Below, piece by piece: positions 15,441 through 24,140 of a stretch of DNA of 64,000 nt. The number at the start of each line of letters is the position of its first letter. Within the stretch, counting starts at the first letter, position 1. Source of the stretch: Elusimicrobiota bacterium (lineage in GTDB: Bacteria > Elusimicrobiota > Endomicrobiia > Endomicrobiales > Endomicrobiaceae); assembly GCA_017528425.1 (NCBI GenBank), contig JAFXOV010000024.1:1-64000 (forward strand), in the 5' to 3' direction. The translations under genes and the position numbers were made by a program. Below the pieces are notes generated by a model. It had not been told where the DNA came from. It saw only the letters and a list, made by a program, of their open reading frames with translations, and searched no databases.

Positions 15441-15977
15441 TTATATCTTCTGGGAATCTGCTTGGTTTACAAAAATTTCAACGTTAAGTTCTTGTGCCAA
15501 AAGTTTTATCTTGTTTTTAAAATCGTCCATCTTAACTGTTTTAGGAATATTTACTTCCAACAACATTATGTAAACTTTATCTTTCTTACCTGAAATTTTT
15601 GTTTGAACATCTGTTATATTTACTTTTTTGTCGGCCAAAAATTTGCTTACGTTATAAACAATGCCTACTCTGTCGGAACCGTAAACGGCAATAATATAAT
15701 CGCCGAAATTCTTTTTGCTTGTTTTAGGTTTATCAACTTCGTTTATGGAATACGATAATCCCAACTTTTTCATTGAAGAATTTAAACTTCTTTTTATTTT
15801 TGAAACATCCGAATTTTTCGGACAATCCAAAAGCAATATAACGGCAAACTGCCCCGATAACAATGTCATTGTGGAATCTTCGATGTTGCAACCTAACTTA
15901 AAAAGAATTTCCGATATTGAACTTACAATACCTGTTCTGTCTTTTCCTATTGCCGACAAAGATAACATTTTTTTCAT
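15441..15977 (-). CDS. Tandem ACT-domain protein (GcvR-like)
   Basis: This 178-aa cytoplasmic protein has two ACT domains, roughly residues 4-80 (SAIGKDRTGIVSSISEIL) and 92-170 (VYGSDRVGIVYNVSKFLADK). The D-R-x-G-I-V core in each is the usual ACT ligand-binding turn. Such proteins sense amino acids; the best known relative is the glycine-cleavage repressor GcvR, but no DNA-binding region or gcv gene is visible here. Its first base overlaps the last base of the alaS stop, so it is translationally coupled to alanyl-tRNA synthetase. A role in amino-acid sensing is inference. Confidence 0.8.
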   Translation of the reverse strand: MKKMLSLSAIGKDRTGIVSSISEILFKLGCNIEDSTMTLLSGQFAVILLLDCPKNSDVSKIKRSLNSSMKKLGLSYSINEVDKPKTSKKNFGDYIIAVYGSDRVGIVYNVSKFLADKKVNITDVQTKISGKKDKVYIMLLEVNIPKTVKMDDFKNKIKLLAQELNVEIFVNQADSQKI

Positions 15978-18601
15978 TATTTTAATATTTCCCCTATATT
16001 TTCTATAACAGATTTTAAATTATCTGTTTTCTTACCGCCACCTTGTGCAAAATCAGGTTTTCCTCCGCCGGAACCTTCAATTTTTGCAGCAAATTGTTTT
16101 GCTATTTTTCCTGCGGCATAACCTTTTTTAACTATATCCTGGCTTACGGATATAACAAAAGATATTTTGTCTTGAAGTTTCGATGCTATAACTATAATTG
16201 CCGATGCTTGTTTTTCTTTTACTTTATCCACCATCTCTCTTAAAGTTTTTACATCAACACCTTCAACATCAAAAGCAATTACGTTAATACCATCAATATC
16301 TATTGCAGATTTTATATATTCGTCTATTTCGCCTGCAATTAACTTACTCTTTAAAGAAGAAATTTCCGTATCGAGATTTTTTGCATCCTGCAACATTTTC
16401 TCAATTGCGGGAACAACCATAACTTTTGAAGTTTTTAATAATGCCGCAATTTCATCTATCTTGTTTTCCAAACTGTCAACATATTTTTCGCATGCGCTAC
16501 CGCAAACCGCTTCTATTCTTCTTATTCCGCTGCCTACGGAACTTTCGGAAACAATTTTAAACATTCCGATATCACCTGTTTTTTGAACATGTGTTCCGCC
16601 GCAAAGTTCCATTGAATAATATTTGTCGTCGGTTTCTATTACTTTAACCGTTCTTACAACATCACCGTACTTTTCACCGAAGAGAGCCATAGCACCTTCT
16701 TTCCTTGCTTGTTCTATAGGCATTTCTGTAATAGATACCGGATAATTTTGTCTTATGGCTTTATTTACATCTTTTTCTATTTTCTTAAGTTCCGCTTTTG
16801 TTACCGCTTTAAAGTGGTTAAAGTCGAATCTTAAATTGTCGGGACAAACCAAAGATCCCGCTTGAGCAACATGGTTACCGAGCACAGATCTTAAAACTTT
16901 CTGCAACAAATGTGTTGCGGTATGATGTCTTGCGGTTTGGTTTCTCTTTTCCGTATTTATCGATGCAGTTAAAATATCACCTGCTTTTACTTGCCCTTTT
17001 TCAATTATAACTTTATGAACAAAAAGTTTTCCTATAGGTTTTGTAACGTCGGTAACTTCTATATCTGCGGATTCGTTAAACATTGTTCCGATATCAGCAA
17101 CCTGTCCGCCGGATTCGGCATAAAAAGGAGAATTAGACAAAATCATTTCGCCTTTTTCACCTTTAGATAACGAATCAACTTTTTTACCGTCTTTTACAAG
17201 TGCAACAACTTTTACGGAAGAACTGTTTTGCGTGTATCCCTCAAATGTTGTATCGCCGCACTCTTTATGTAATACGGAATAGAAAGTTATATCTTGTTCT
17301 CCCGAACCGCTCCATGCACCTCTGGATTTTTCCTGAGCAAGTTTTTTCTCCTGCTCAAATCCTTTTTCATCTATAGTTAAACCGTTCTCAAGTGCAATTT
17401 CTTTTGTAAGTTCGTGAGGGAATCCGTATGTGTCGTAAAGTTTAAATACATCTTCACCTTTTAACTCGCTGACTTTTTTTGCTTTATATTGAGATATAAG
17501 ATTATTTAATAAATCTGTTCCGGTATTTAATGTTTCAAGGAACTTTTCTTCTTCAACTTTTGCCATAGACTTTATGTTGTCGAGTCTTGCGGTAAGTTCC
17601 GGATATGCCGGTTTCATAACGTCGTGAACAACATCTACGAGTTTATACAAGAAAGGTTCGTTCATACCGAAAACTTTTCCTTGTCTTACTGCTCTTCTTA
17701 AAATTCTTCTTAAAACATATCCTCTGCCTTCGTTTGAAGGATGAATACCGTCAGAAATTAAAAATGTAATTGCTCTTGCATGATCTGCAATCATTCTCAA
17801 TTTAGGTATGTTATCGTTAAACGAAACTTTTAACAATTCCGATGCCGCGTTCATCATAGGCAAGAACAAATCCGTATCGAAAACATTGTTTTTGCCGTTG
17901 GCTGCAGCAACTATTCTTTCAAGTCCCATACCGGTATCTATATTTTTTCTTCCCAACGGTTTTAACGAACCGTCTTCTTGTCTGTCGAACTGTGTAAAAA
18001 CAAGATTCCATATTTCGAGATATCTGTTACAATCGCACCACGGACCGCATGTGGGTTTATGGCAACCCATATCTTCACCTAAATCTATCAATATTTCCGA
18101 GCACGGACCGCAAGGACCTGTTGGCCCCATCGTCCAGAAATTAGTTTCGTCACCCATTTTTATTATTCTTGATTCCGGAACAAACTTTTTCCACATTTGT
18201 CCCGCTTCATCGTCGTCCTTATAAATTGTTGCATACAATTTTTCTTTAGGTAACTGCATATAGTTGGTAAGGAAATCCCATGCCCATGCAATAGCTTCTT
18301 CTTTAAAATAATCGCCAAAAGAAAAGTTACCCAACATTTCGAAAAATGTTAAGTGTCTGTTGGTTACTCCCACTTGATCTATATCTGATGTTCTAAAACA
18401 TTTTTGTGAGGATGTTGCTCTTGTAAAAGTATCCTTACTTTGACCTAAAAAATGTTTTTTAAATTGAACCATTCCCGCAGAAGTAAACAATAATGTTTTA
18501 TCTCCCGAAGGTACTAAAGAATCCGACGGTACAACTTTGCAACCTTTTTCACTAAAAAAGTCCAAAAAAGTTTTCCTGATATACGCTGATTGTTTATTCA
18601 T
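15977..18601 (-). CDS. alaS: Alanyl-tRNA synthetase
   Basis: This 874-aa enzyme charges tRNA-Ala and edits mischarged Ser/Gly. The N-terminal catalytic domain shows SAGMVQFKKHFLGQ, FRTSDIDQVGVTNRHLTFFE and GPTGPCGPCSEI. The editing domain has HTATHLLQ and the zinc-binding CGGTHV. The C-terminal domain ends with the glycine-rich GSGGGKPDFAQGGG motif. An in-frame upstream ATG at 18658 would add 19 residues not typical of AlaRS, and it lies upstream of a strong promoter. The start MNKQSAYIRK at 18601 fits the family and sits 8 nt after the -10 box, suggesting a leaderless mRNA. First gene of the alaS-ACT-def-transporter operon. Confidence 0.97.
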   Translation of the reverse strand: MNKQSAYIRKTFLDFFSEKGCKVVPSDSLVPSGDKTLLFTSAGMVQFKKHFLGQSKDTFTRATSSQKCFRTSDIDQVGVTNRHLTFFEMLGNFSFGDYFKEEAIAWAWDFLTNYMQLPKEKLYATIYKDDDEAGQMWKKFVPESRIIKMGDETNFWTMGPTGPCGPCSEILIDLGEDMGCHKPTCGPWCDCNRYLEIWNLVFTQFDRQEDGSLKPLGRKNIDTGMGLERIVAAANGKNNVFDTDLFLPMMNAASELLKVSFNDNIPKLRMIADHARAITFLISDGIHPSNEGRGYVLRRILRRAVRQGKVFGMNEPFLYKLVDVVHDVMKPAYPELTARLDNIKSMAKVEEEKFLETLNTGTDLLNNLISQYKAKKVSELKGEDVFKLYDTYGFPHELTKEIALENGLTIDEKGFEQEKKLAQEKSRGAWSGSGEQDITFYSVLHKECGDTTFEGYTQNSSSVKVVALVKDGKKVDSLSKGEKGEMILSNSPFYAESGGQVADIGTMFNESADIEVTDVTKPIGKLFVHKVIIEKGQVKAGDILTASINTEKRNQTARHHTATHLLQKVLRSVLGNHVAQAGSLVCPDNLRFDFNHFKAVTKAELKKIEKDVNKAIRQNYPVSITEMPIEQARKEGAMALFGEKYGDVVRTVKVIETDDKYYSMELCGGTHVQKTGDIGMFKIVSESSVGSGIRRIEAVCGSACEKYVDSLENKIDEIAALLKTSKVMVVPAIEKMLQDAKNLDTEISSLKSKLIAGEIDEYIKSAIDIDGINVIAFDVEGVDVKTLREMVDKVKEKQASAIIVIASKLQDKISFVISVSQDIVKKGYAAGKIAKQFAAKIEGSGGGKPDFAQGGGKKTDNLKSVIENIGEILK

Positions 18602-18609
18602 AATAGATA

Positions 18610-18638
18610 ATTTTAGCAAACTATAAAGACAATGTAAA
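18610..18638 (-). promoter_or_regulatory. alaS promoter (probable leaderless start)
   Basis: On the minus strand TTTACA (18633-18638), a 17-nt spacer and TAAAAT (18610-18615), with TGC just before the -10 (extended -10). Exactly 8 nt separate the -10 from the ATG, so transcription should begin at or within a few bases of the start codon. No Shine-Dalgarno is present. Confidence 0.75.
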
Positions 18639-18707
18639 CGGCAGAAGGATATATGCATGGATATATGGATGTATAAAAAAATGCAGAGTATTTTTGGTTG
18701 AAAATAC

Positions 18708-18735
18708 GAGATCCCGCATCGAGTGCTGGATGACA
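18708..18735 (+). repeat. Dispersed palindromic repeat, ATCCCGCA copy
   Basis: GAGATCCCGCATCGAGTGCT then GGATGACA. The stem ATCCCGCA / TGCTGGAT has one mismatch. It lies between cdsA and the alaS promoter, in the same orientation as the other copies. Confidence 0.65.
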
Positions 18736-18753
18736 GTATAGCGGTATGAAAGA

Positions 18754-19542
18754 TTAGTATTTCATGAATTGTATAAGGTAATAAAATATCGGAGCGCAGA
18801 ACAAATAAGAATCAAATCTGTCGAGCATTCCGCCGTGTCCCGGAAGAATGTTACCTGAATCTTTTATATTGCAATCTCTCTTGAATAAGGATTCAGCAAG
18901 ATCCGAAAATTGACCTACAAAAGAAATAACAAGAGCAAATATTATCGCTTCACCGTTTGTTATAACTTGTTGCAAGAATAAATGTCTGTATATCAAAGAA
19001 ACGATTATTGCGGTAACAATACCTGCTATCGCACCTTCTATAGTTTTTTTAGGACTGATAAGAGGAGCAAGTTTGTGTTTACCGAATGCTTTACCTATAA
19101 AATATGCTCCCGTATCCAACATCCAAATATTAACAAACAAAAATATGATGTAATGCATACCGTATTTAGGAATATCTCTTATTAAAACCATATGAAACAG
19201 TGCCCAGGTAATAAAAAATGTTCCGAAACACGTAACTACCAAAGATGCGGAAATATTTTCTATTGATTTTCTGAACATTGCAAAAAAGAATATTACAAAT
19301 ACGGAAATTATTGCTGTTTCCTGCACGTATGTTCCCGTGCACAAAGCAAGATAAAAAACTATCGCTGCCAAAGTTCCGAAAAAGCTTAAAGGATTATATT
19401 TTTTACATACGGAATAAAATTCCATAACGGAAAACAAAATTACGGCAAAAAACATAATGTAAAAAGCGAGTCCGCCGTAATATATACATGCAATAACTAC
19501 AGGTATTCCTACTAATGCGGTCAATATTCTTGGTATTAACAT
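18754..19542 (-). CDS. cdsA: Phosphatidate cytidylyltransferase
   Basis: This enzyme makes CDP-diacylglycerol from phosphatidate and CTP for phospholipid synthesis. The 262 aa contain about eight hydrophobic segments. The C-terminal signature appears as ISPKKTIEGAIAG, then SFVGQFSDLAESLFKRD and GHGGMLDRFDS, the conserved Cds motif. The gene follows uppS by 3 nt, the usual pairing in bacteria. It is the last gene of the rpsB operon and is followed by a palindromic repeat. Confidence 0.95.
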   Translation of the reverse strand: MLIPRILTALVGIPVVIACIYYGGLAFYIMFFAVILFSVMEFYSVCKKYNPLSFFGTLAAIVFYLALCTGTYVQETAIISVFVIFFFAMFRKSIENISASLVVTCFGTFFITWALFHMVLIRDIPKYGMHYIIFLFVNIWMLDTGAYFIGKAFGKHKLAPLISPKKTIEGAIAGIVTAIIVSLIYRHLFLQQVITNGEAIIFALVISFVGQFSDLAESLFKRDCNIKDSGNILPGHGGMLDRFDSYLFCAPIFYYLIQFMKY

Positions 19543-19545
19543 TTT

Positions 19546-20268
19546 TTATTCCTTCCCCGACGAAACTTTTCCGAATCTTCTATCTCTTTTCTGGTACTCT
19601 ATAATTGCTTTACAAAATTCGTCTTCGTCAAAATCCGGCCACAAAACATCGGTTATATAAATTTCCGTATAAGCTAATTGCCATAATAAAAAGTTTGAAA
19701 TTCTCATTTCTCCCGACGTTCTTATCAACAAATCGGGATCAGGCAACCCTTTTGTGTACAAACAATCCGAAAAATCTTGCTCGGTAGGGTTTGTTATTCC
19801 CTTATCTATCAAACTTTTACAAGCCATTAAAATTTCTTGTCTGGAACCGTAATTTAATGCAAGATTCAAAACAAGACTTTTCATATCTTTTGTTTTATCT
19901 ATAGCTTCTTTTAATTCTTTTTGAATATCTTCCGACATTCTTGAAATATCACCACTTACTCTAAATGACACCCCATTTTCAATCATATTCTCCAATTCAC
20001 TTTTCAAATATGTTTTCAGTAATGTCATTATTCCGGATATTTCGTCTTTCGGCCTTTGCCAATTCTCGGTAGAAAAAGCATATAGGGTCAAAACTTGTAT
20101 ATTGAGCTTTCTTGCAAACTCAACTATCTTTTTAACAGTCTTGACCCCATTAGTATGACCGATTATTCTGGGCAACATTCTTTTTTTTGCCCATCTTCCG
20201 TTACCGTCCATAATTACTGCAATATGTTTCGGTAACTTGGTTAAATCTATTTGTTCTTTCAAAGACAC
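19546..20268 (-). CDS. uppS: Undecaprenyl diphosphate synthase
   Basis: This cis-prenyltransferase makes C55-PP, the lipid carrier for peptidoglycan and O-antigen sugars. Its 240 aa include the catalytic motif IMDGNGRWAKKR with the essential Asp, GHTNGVKTV, FSTENWQRP, and the C-terminal DLLIRTSGEMRISNFLLWQ and EIYITDVLWPDF. Length is typical. It sits between the ferredoxin and cdsA. The product feeds the polysaccharide cluster at 28-36 kb and the MurJ pathway. Confidence 0.96.
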   Translation of the reverse strand: MSLKEQIDLTKLPKHIAVIMDGNGRWAKKRMLPRIIGHTNGVKTVKKIVEFARKLNIQVLTLYAFSTENWQRPKDEISGIMTLLKTYLKSELENMIENGVSFRVSGDISRMSEDIQKELKEAIDKTKDMKSLVLNLALNYGSRQEILMACKSLIDKGITNPTEQDFSDCLYTKGLPDPDLLIRTSGEMRISNFLLWQLAYTEIYITDVLWPDFDEDEFCKAIIEYQKRDRRFGKVSSGKE

Positions 20269-20289
20269 TTTTTTACTACTTTATAAAAA

Positions 20290-20463
20290 TTACTTTTGAG
20301 ATATTGCGTTTACAGGGCAATTTGCTGCACATGCACCACATTCAACACATGCATCACCAATTACATACTTGCCGTCATCACCTGCTTTTATTGCTTCTAC
20401 AGGACAATTTGCTGCACAAGAACCGCAACCTACACATGTTTCCTTATCTATTGAATAAGCCAT
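20290..20463 (-). CDS. 2[4Fe-4S] ferredoxin, 57 aa
   Basis: This small gene encodes MAYSIDKETCVGCGSCAANC followed by PVEAI, a short linker, and ACVECGACAANC-PVNAI. Two CxxCxxCxxxCP clusters of exactly the bacterial 2[4Fe-4S] type are complete, so it is a small cytoplasmic electron carrier. GGGAGG lies 8 nt before the ATG. It sits 22 nt after frr and 21 nt before uppS, all on the same strand, so it is inside the ribosomal/lipid operon. Its electron-transfer partner is unknown. An [Fe-S] isoprenoid enzyme (IspG/IspH) is a possible client but that is speculation. Confidence 0.95.
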   Translation of the reverse strand: MAYSIDKETCVGCGSCAANCPVEAIKAGDDGKYVIGDACVECGACAANCPVNAISQK

Positions 20464-20485
20464 TTTACAACCTCCCTTTTTTTGG

Positions 20486-21046
20486 TTATATTTTCATTAA
20501 TTCATCTTCTTTTTGTTTTACCAACTCTTCTATTTTGCCTACATAAGTATCCGTCAATTTTTGAACATCAACTTCATATTTCTTTCTGTCGTCTTCGGTA
20601 ATTGCTTTTTCTTTTTCCAATTTCTTTATTTCGTCAACGATATGTCTTCTTTCGTTTCTTATTGCAACTTTATAATCTTCAGACATTTTGTTAACAACTT
20701 TAACAATTTCTTTTCTTCTTTCTTCCGTAAGTGCAGGTATTGAAATTCTTACGATTTTACCGTCATTTACAGGTGTAAGACCTAAATCGGATTTCAATAT
20801 AGCTTTTTCTATAGCACCGAGCTGTGTTAAATCCCAAGGTCTTATTTCCAATGTTCTTCCGTCGGGAACACTAACTCCCGCAACTTGATTTAAAGCCAAT
20901 AATGAACCATAACTTTCAACTTTTATTCCGTCTAAAAGAGCTGCGTTTGCTCTGCCAGTTCTAACTGTAGAAAAATCATGTTTTGTTTTTTCTATTGTTT
21001 TTTTCATAGCATCTTCGCCGGATGCCAAAAGTTCTTTAGGTAACAT
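20486..21046 (-). CDS. frr: Ribosome recycling factor
   Basis: With EF-G this factor splits the post-termination ribosome. The 186 aa show the standard RRF pattern: MKKTIEKTKHDFSTVRTGRA near the N-terminus, then GRTLEIRPWD, AILKSDLGLTPVNDGKIVRI, PALTEERRKEIVK and a C-terminal helix ending in VKQKEDELMKI. Length is typical. It is 10 nt downstream of pyrH, the conserved pyrH-frr order. Confidence 0.97.
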   Translation of the reverse strand: MLPKELLASGEDAMKKTIEKTKHDFSTVRTGRANAALLDGIKVESYGSLLALNQVAGVSVPDGRTLEIRPWDLTQLGAIEKAILKSDLGLTPVNDGKIVRISIPALTEERRKEIVKVVNKMSEDYKVAIRNERRHIVDEIKKLEKEKAITEDDRKKYEVDVQKLTDTYVGKIEELVKQKEDELMKI

Positions 21047-21056
21047 TACTCCTCCG

Positions 21057-21755
21057 TTATTTGGATACTATAGTCCCGATTTTTTGTTTGTTCAACACTT
21101 TTTTTAAGTTGCCTTTTTTGTGGAAATCGAAAACATAAATATCAATATCGTTTTCCATGCACAACAAAAAAGCGGAAATGTCCATTATTTTTAAATTTTT
21201 ATTTATTGCTTCACTGTAGGTTATTCTATCATATTTCTTTGCTTTAGGATCTTTCTTTGGATCTGCGGAATAAACACCGTCAACTTGTGTAGCTTTTAAC
21301 AAAATGTCGGCTTTTATTTCACAAGCTCTTAATGCAGCCGTGGTATCCGTCGTGAAAAAAGGGCTTCCCGTTCCGCCGCCGAATACAACCACATAACCTT
21401 CTTTTAAATATTTATCTGCTTTTGCTTGAGAAAATGTTTCACAGAAATTTGAAACACCGCTTGCGGCAAGTGCAACAGATTTTATACCGTTGGATTTTAA
21501 ACCTTCGGATATTGCTATCGCATTCATTACGGTGGCAAGCATACCCATTTTATCCGCCGATACTCTGTCTATTTCTTTTCCGGCACCTCTCCAAATGTTT
21601 CCCGCACCTACAACAATAGAGAGTTCTACTTTTTTCGATAAAACAGATTTTATTTCATCTACAACTTTTTGAAGACTTTCGGAACAAATGGATTTACCGT
21701 TGCCCGATAAAGTTTCTCCTGAAAGTTTAAGTAAAACTCTCTTATTATTTTTCAT
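21057..21755 (-). CDS. pyrH: UMP kinase
   Basis: This amino-acid-kinase-fold enzyme phosphorylates UMP to UDP. The 232 aa begin RVLLKLSGETLSG. Later come VVGAGNIWRG, MGMLATVMNAIA (UMP-binding helix), VVFGGGTGSPFFTTDTTAAL and ATQVDGVYSADPKKDPKA, all diagnostic. It follows tsf by 4 nt. Confidence 0.97.
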   Translation of the reverse strand: MKNNKRVLLKLSGETLSGNGKSICSESLQKVVDEIKSVLSKKVELSIVVGAGNIWRGAGKEIDRVSADKMGMLATVMNAIAISEGLKSNGIKSVALAASGVSNFCETFSQAKADKYLKEGYVVVFGGGTGSPFFTTDTTAALRACEIKADILLKATQVDGVYSADPKKDPKAKKYDRITYSEAINKNLKIMDISAFLLCMENDIDIYVFDFHKKGNLKKVLNKQKIGTIVSK

Positions 21756-21759
21756 TTAA

Positions 21760-22602
21760 TTATTCACCTATTTTAAATCTTGCAAAATTCTTAACAACTA
21801 TATCTTTGCTGACTTTTGCTATAACATTTTTAATAGATTCTTTTTCTTCTCTCATATAAGGTTGTTCCATCAAACATATTTGAGAATAGAATTTGTTCAA
21901 TTTTCCCAAAACGATTTTATCTATAATGTTAGCAGGCTTTCCTTCTTCCTGAAGTTGTTTAACATAAATTTCTTTTTCTTTTGCAATTTCATCTGCGGTA
22001 ACTTGATCTCTTGTTATATAAAGAGGACTTACGGCAGCTATTTGCATTGCAATTTCTTTTTCAAGATTTTTGAAAGCATCACTTGCTATAACATCTGCAG
22101 GAGCTTCGAAATCAACCAAAACTCCCAATGAATTGTTCATATGAATATATGAAGAAATTTCACCGGTTGTTGTATATTTCGCGGTTCTTTTCAAAACAAT
22201 GTTTTCACCTATTGTTCCAATAGCTTCTTTTATAACTTCTTGAACTGTTCTTGTATCATCGAATTTTTGTTCCAAGATATTATCCTGGGAAGAAGATTTC
22301 ATAACGAAAGATGCCAAACTGTTTGCAAGTTCTTTAAATTTGTCTGTTCTTGCAACGAAATCCGTTTCGCAGTTTAATTCAACAAGTACACCTTGTTTTT
22401 TGTCATCGCTGAGTTGAGCAACAACGACACCCTGCTTTGCGGATCTGTCTGCTCTTTTAACGGCAGATGCGATACCTTTTTCCCTTAATATTTTTACTGC
22501 TTCTTCTATATTGTTATTTGCTTCTTTAAGAGCATTGTTACAATCTTTTATTCCTGCTCCGGTCATTTCTCTTAATTTTGTTATAAGTTCAATAGCTGAC
22601 AT
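21760..22602 (-). CDS. tsf: Elongation factor Ts
   Basis: This is the nucleotide-exchange factor for EF-Tu. The N-terminal UBA-like domain contains LREMTGAGIKDCNNAL and AVKILREKG. The core shows VELNCETDFVARTDKFK, the TDFV motif that contacts EF-Tu. The C-terminal part includes NIIDKIVLGKLNKFYSQICL. Length (280 aa) is near the norm. It starts 2 nt after the rpsB stop, the standard rpsB-tsf pairing. Confidence 0.97.
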   Translation of the reverse strand: MSAIELITKLREMTGAGIKDCNNALKEANNNIEEAVKILREKGIASAVKRADRSAKQGVVVAQLSDDKKQGVLVELNCETDFVARTDKFKELANSLASFVMKSSSQDNILEQKFDDTRTVQEVIKEAIGTIGENIVLKRTAKYTTTGEISSYIHMNNSLGVLVDFEAPADVIASDAFKNLEKEIAMQIAAVSPLYITRDQVTADEIAKEKEIYVKQLQEEGKPANIIDKIVLGKLNKFYSQICLMEQPYMREEKESIKNVIAKVSKDIVVKNFARFKIGE

Positions 22603-22604
22603 AA

Positions 22605-23396
22605 TTACTCTCCTTTAACTTCTTCTGCTTTTTCTGCTTCTGCTTCCGCTGCGGCAACTTCTTCTTCTTTTACTTCAGCTTGAGCTTCTGTTGTTCCGTC
22701 AGCTTGTTTATTTTCTATTCCTTTACCTTCGAGAATTGCATCTGCAATAACCGAGCAGAATAATTTTACGGCTCTTATTGCATCATCGTTTCCCGGTATA
22801 GGATGATCTATTAAATCAGGATCACAGTTTGTATCGCAAACTGCAACTACGGGAATATTTAATTTTCTTGCTTCTGCCAAAGCTGTAGCTTCTTCAACAG
22901 GATCTATAATGAACATAACTTCAGGAAGCTTGTTCATTTGTTTTAAACCTTCAAGAGATTTTTCAAGTTTAATTCTTTCTTTTTCTTTTTGAGATTGTTC
23001 TTTCTTTGAGAGAACTTGAAATATTCCGTTTTCTTTCATAGCTTCAAGTTCTTTTAATCTTGCGATAGATTTCTTTAATGTTTCGAAATTTGTAAGAGTT
23101 CCACCCAACCATCTTTCACAAACAAAATAAGAACCGCATCTTAAAGCTTCTTCTTTGATAGGTCCTTGAGCTTGTTTTTTTGTTCCTACGAAAAGAACAT
23201 CTTTTCCTTCTGCAGCATAATCTCTTACAACTTTGTAAACTTTTTTAAGTTCTTTTAAAGTTTTTTGAAGATCAATGATGTGAATTTTGTTTCTGCTTCC
23301 AAAAATGAATTTTCCCATTTTTGGGTTCCATCTTCTTGTCTGATGTCCGAAATGAACACCGGATTCCAACAACGACTTCATTGTTACGTTTGCCAT
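22605..23396 (-). CDS. rpsB: 30S ribosomal protein S2
   Basis: This 263-aa S2 protein has [17 protein letters not shown] at the N-terminus, [40 protein letters not shown] and the [12 protein letters not shown] / [13 protein letters not shown] region. An acidic Glu/Ala-rich tail of about 30 residues follows the conserved fold. AAAGGAGAG precedes the ATG. It is the first gene of the rpsB-tsf-pyrH-frr-fdx-uppS-cdsA operon and has a leader of about 125 nt. Confidence 0.98.
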   Translation of the reverse strand: MANVTMKSLLESGVHFGHQTRRWNPKMGKFIFGSRNKIHIIDLQKTLKELKKVYKVVRDYAAEGKDVLFVGTKKQAQGPIKEEALRCGSYFVCERWLGGTLTNFETLKKSIARLKELEAMKENGIFQVLSKKEQSQKEKERIKLEKSLEGLKQMNKLPEVMFIIDPVEEATALAEARKLNIPVVAVCDTNCDPDLIDHPIPGNDDAIRAVKLFCSVIADAILEGKGIENKQADGTTEAQAEVKEEEVAAAEAEAEKAEEVKGE

Positions 23397-23558
23397 TTTA
23401 CTTCTCTCCTTTAGTTTTTTTCATCTTTTAAGATGACCTCCACAAGTTTCAGAACTCAAACCCTTTTTACAGGGACTTTTGATTAATCCGCTTGTGTGTG
23501 TATTTTAGCCTGCTGACTAAATTTTAAAGATTGTACCAAAATTATTATATTTTTTCAA
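23397..23558 (-). promoter_or_regulatory. rpsB promoter and leader
   Basis: The minus strand has TTGAAA (23553-23558), a 17-nt spacer and TACAAT (23530-23535) with an upstream TGG. The -35 sits inside the end of folK. The leader of about 125 nt contains a short palindrome TCATCTT-TT-AAGATGA (23421-23436) just before the ribosome-binding site, and a GTCCC...GGG element. S2 leaders are often autoregulatory, but I cannot assign a known family. Confidence 0.6.
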
Positions 23559-24030
23559 TACATTTTATATATGTATCTTTTTGTAAAGCATTATTTAAAG
23601 TTTTTATTGTTTTGTGTTGTGTCGGATGAACGAAATTCGAAGCAATTTCTTTCATCGGTACAAGAACAAATGCTCTGTTTGTTATTTCTTTGTGCGGTAT
23701 TATAAGATTTTTACTTTTTATCACCTGTTTACCGTAAAATAATATATCAATATCTATAACTCTCGGTCCCCAATGATAAGTTTTTGTTCTTCCCAACTTT
23801 TGTTCCGTTTGCTTTAAAACTTTTAACAATTCCCGCGGATTTAAATTTGTTTTAAATTTTCCGGCAATATTATAAAAGTTTCTTTGTTTGGGTCCCACAG
23901 GTTCCGTTTCATATAAAGAAGATATCTTTATTTCTTTTATATTGTTCTTACTTAACTCGGCAACAGCTTTTTCCAAATTCTTTTTCCTGTTACCGATATT
24001 TGAACCTAATGATAAATATATTGTTGTCAT
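23545..24030 (-). CDS. folK: HPPK (folate pathway pyrophosphokinase)
   Basis: This enzyme, 6-hydroxymethyl-7,8-dihydropterin pyrophosphokinase, transfers pyrophosphate from ATP to the pterin in folate synthesis. The 161 aa open with YLSLGSNIGNRKKNLEKAV, then ETEPVGPKQRNFYN, and the substrate loop WGPRVIDIDILFYG with the metal-binding Asp pair. C-terminal IPHKEITNRAFVLVPM is also standard. No other folate gene is nearby. A TATAAT box ends 7 nt before the ATG with no good Shine-Dalgarno, so it may also be leaderless, but its -35 is poor. Confidence 0.95.
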   Translation of the reverse strand: MTTIYLSLGSNIGNRKKNLEKAVAELSKNNIKEIKISSLYETEPVGPKQRNFYNIAGKFKTNLNPRELLKVLKQTEQKLGRTKTYHWGPRVIDIDILFYGKQVIKSKNLIIPHKEITNRAFVLVPMKEIASNFVHPTQHKTIKTLNNALQKDTYIKCIEKI

Positions 24031-24082
24031 GTTTTATATTATACATTTTATTTAAAATAAAATTTCGTATGTCGAAAAAATT

Positions 24083-24111
24083 TTGAAAATAAAGAATAAA
24101 AAATATATAAT
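24083..24111 (+). promoter_or_regulatory. Promoter of the aquaporin gene
   Basis: TTGAAA (24083-24088), 17-nt spacer, perfect TATAAT (24106-24111). Transcription would begin near 24118, just before the AAGGAG ribosome-binding site of the aquaporin gene. Confidence 0.8.
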
Positions 24112-24140
24112 TTATGAAAATTTATTTAAGGAGAAAGTAA

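Noticed and set aside
18602-18658. Longer AlaRS starting at the ATG at 18658
   Set aside because: The extra 19 residues are not typical of AlaRS and the promoter lies between this ATG and the conserved start.
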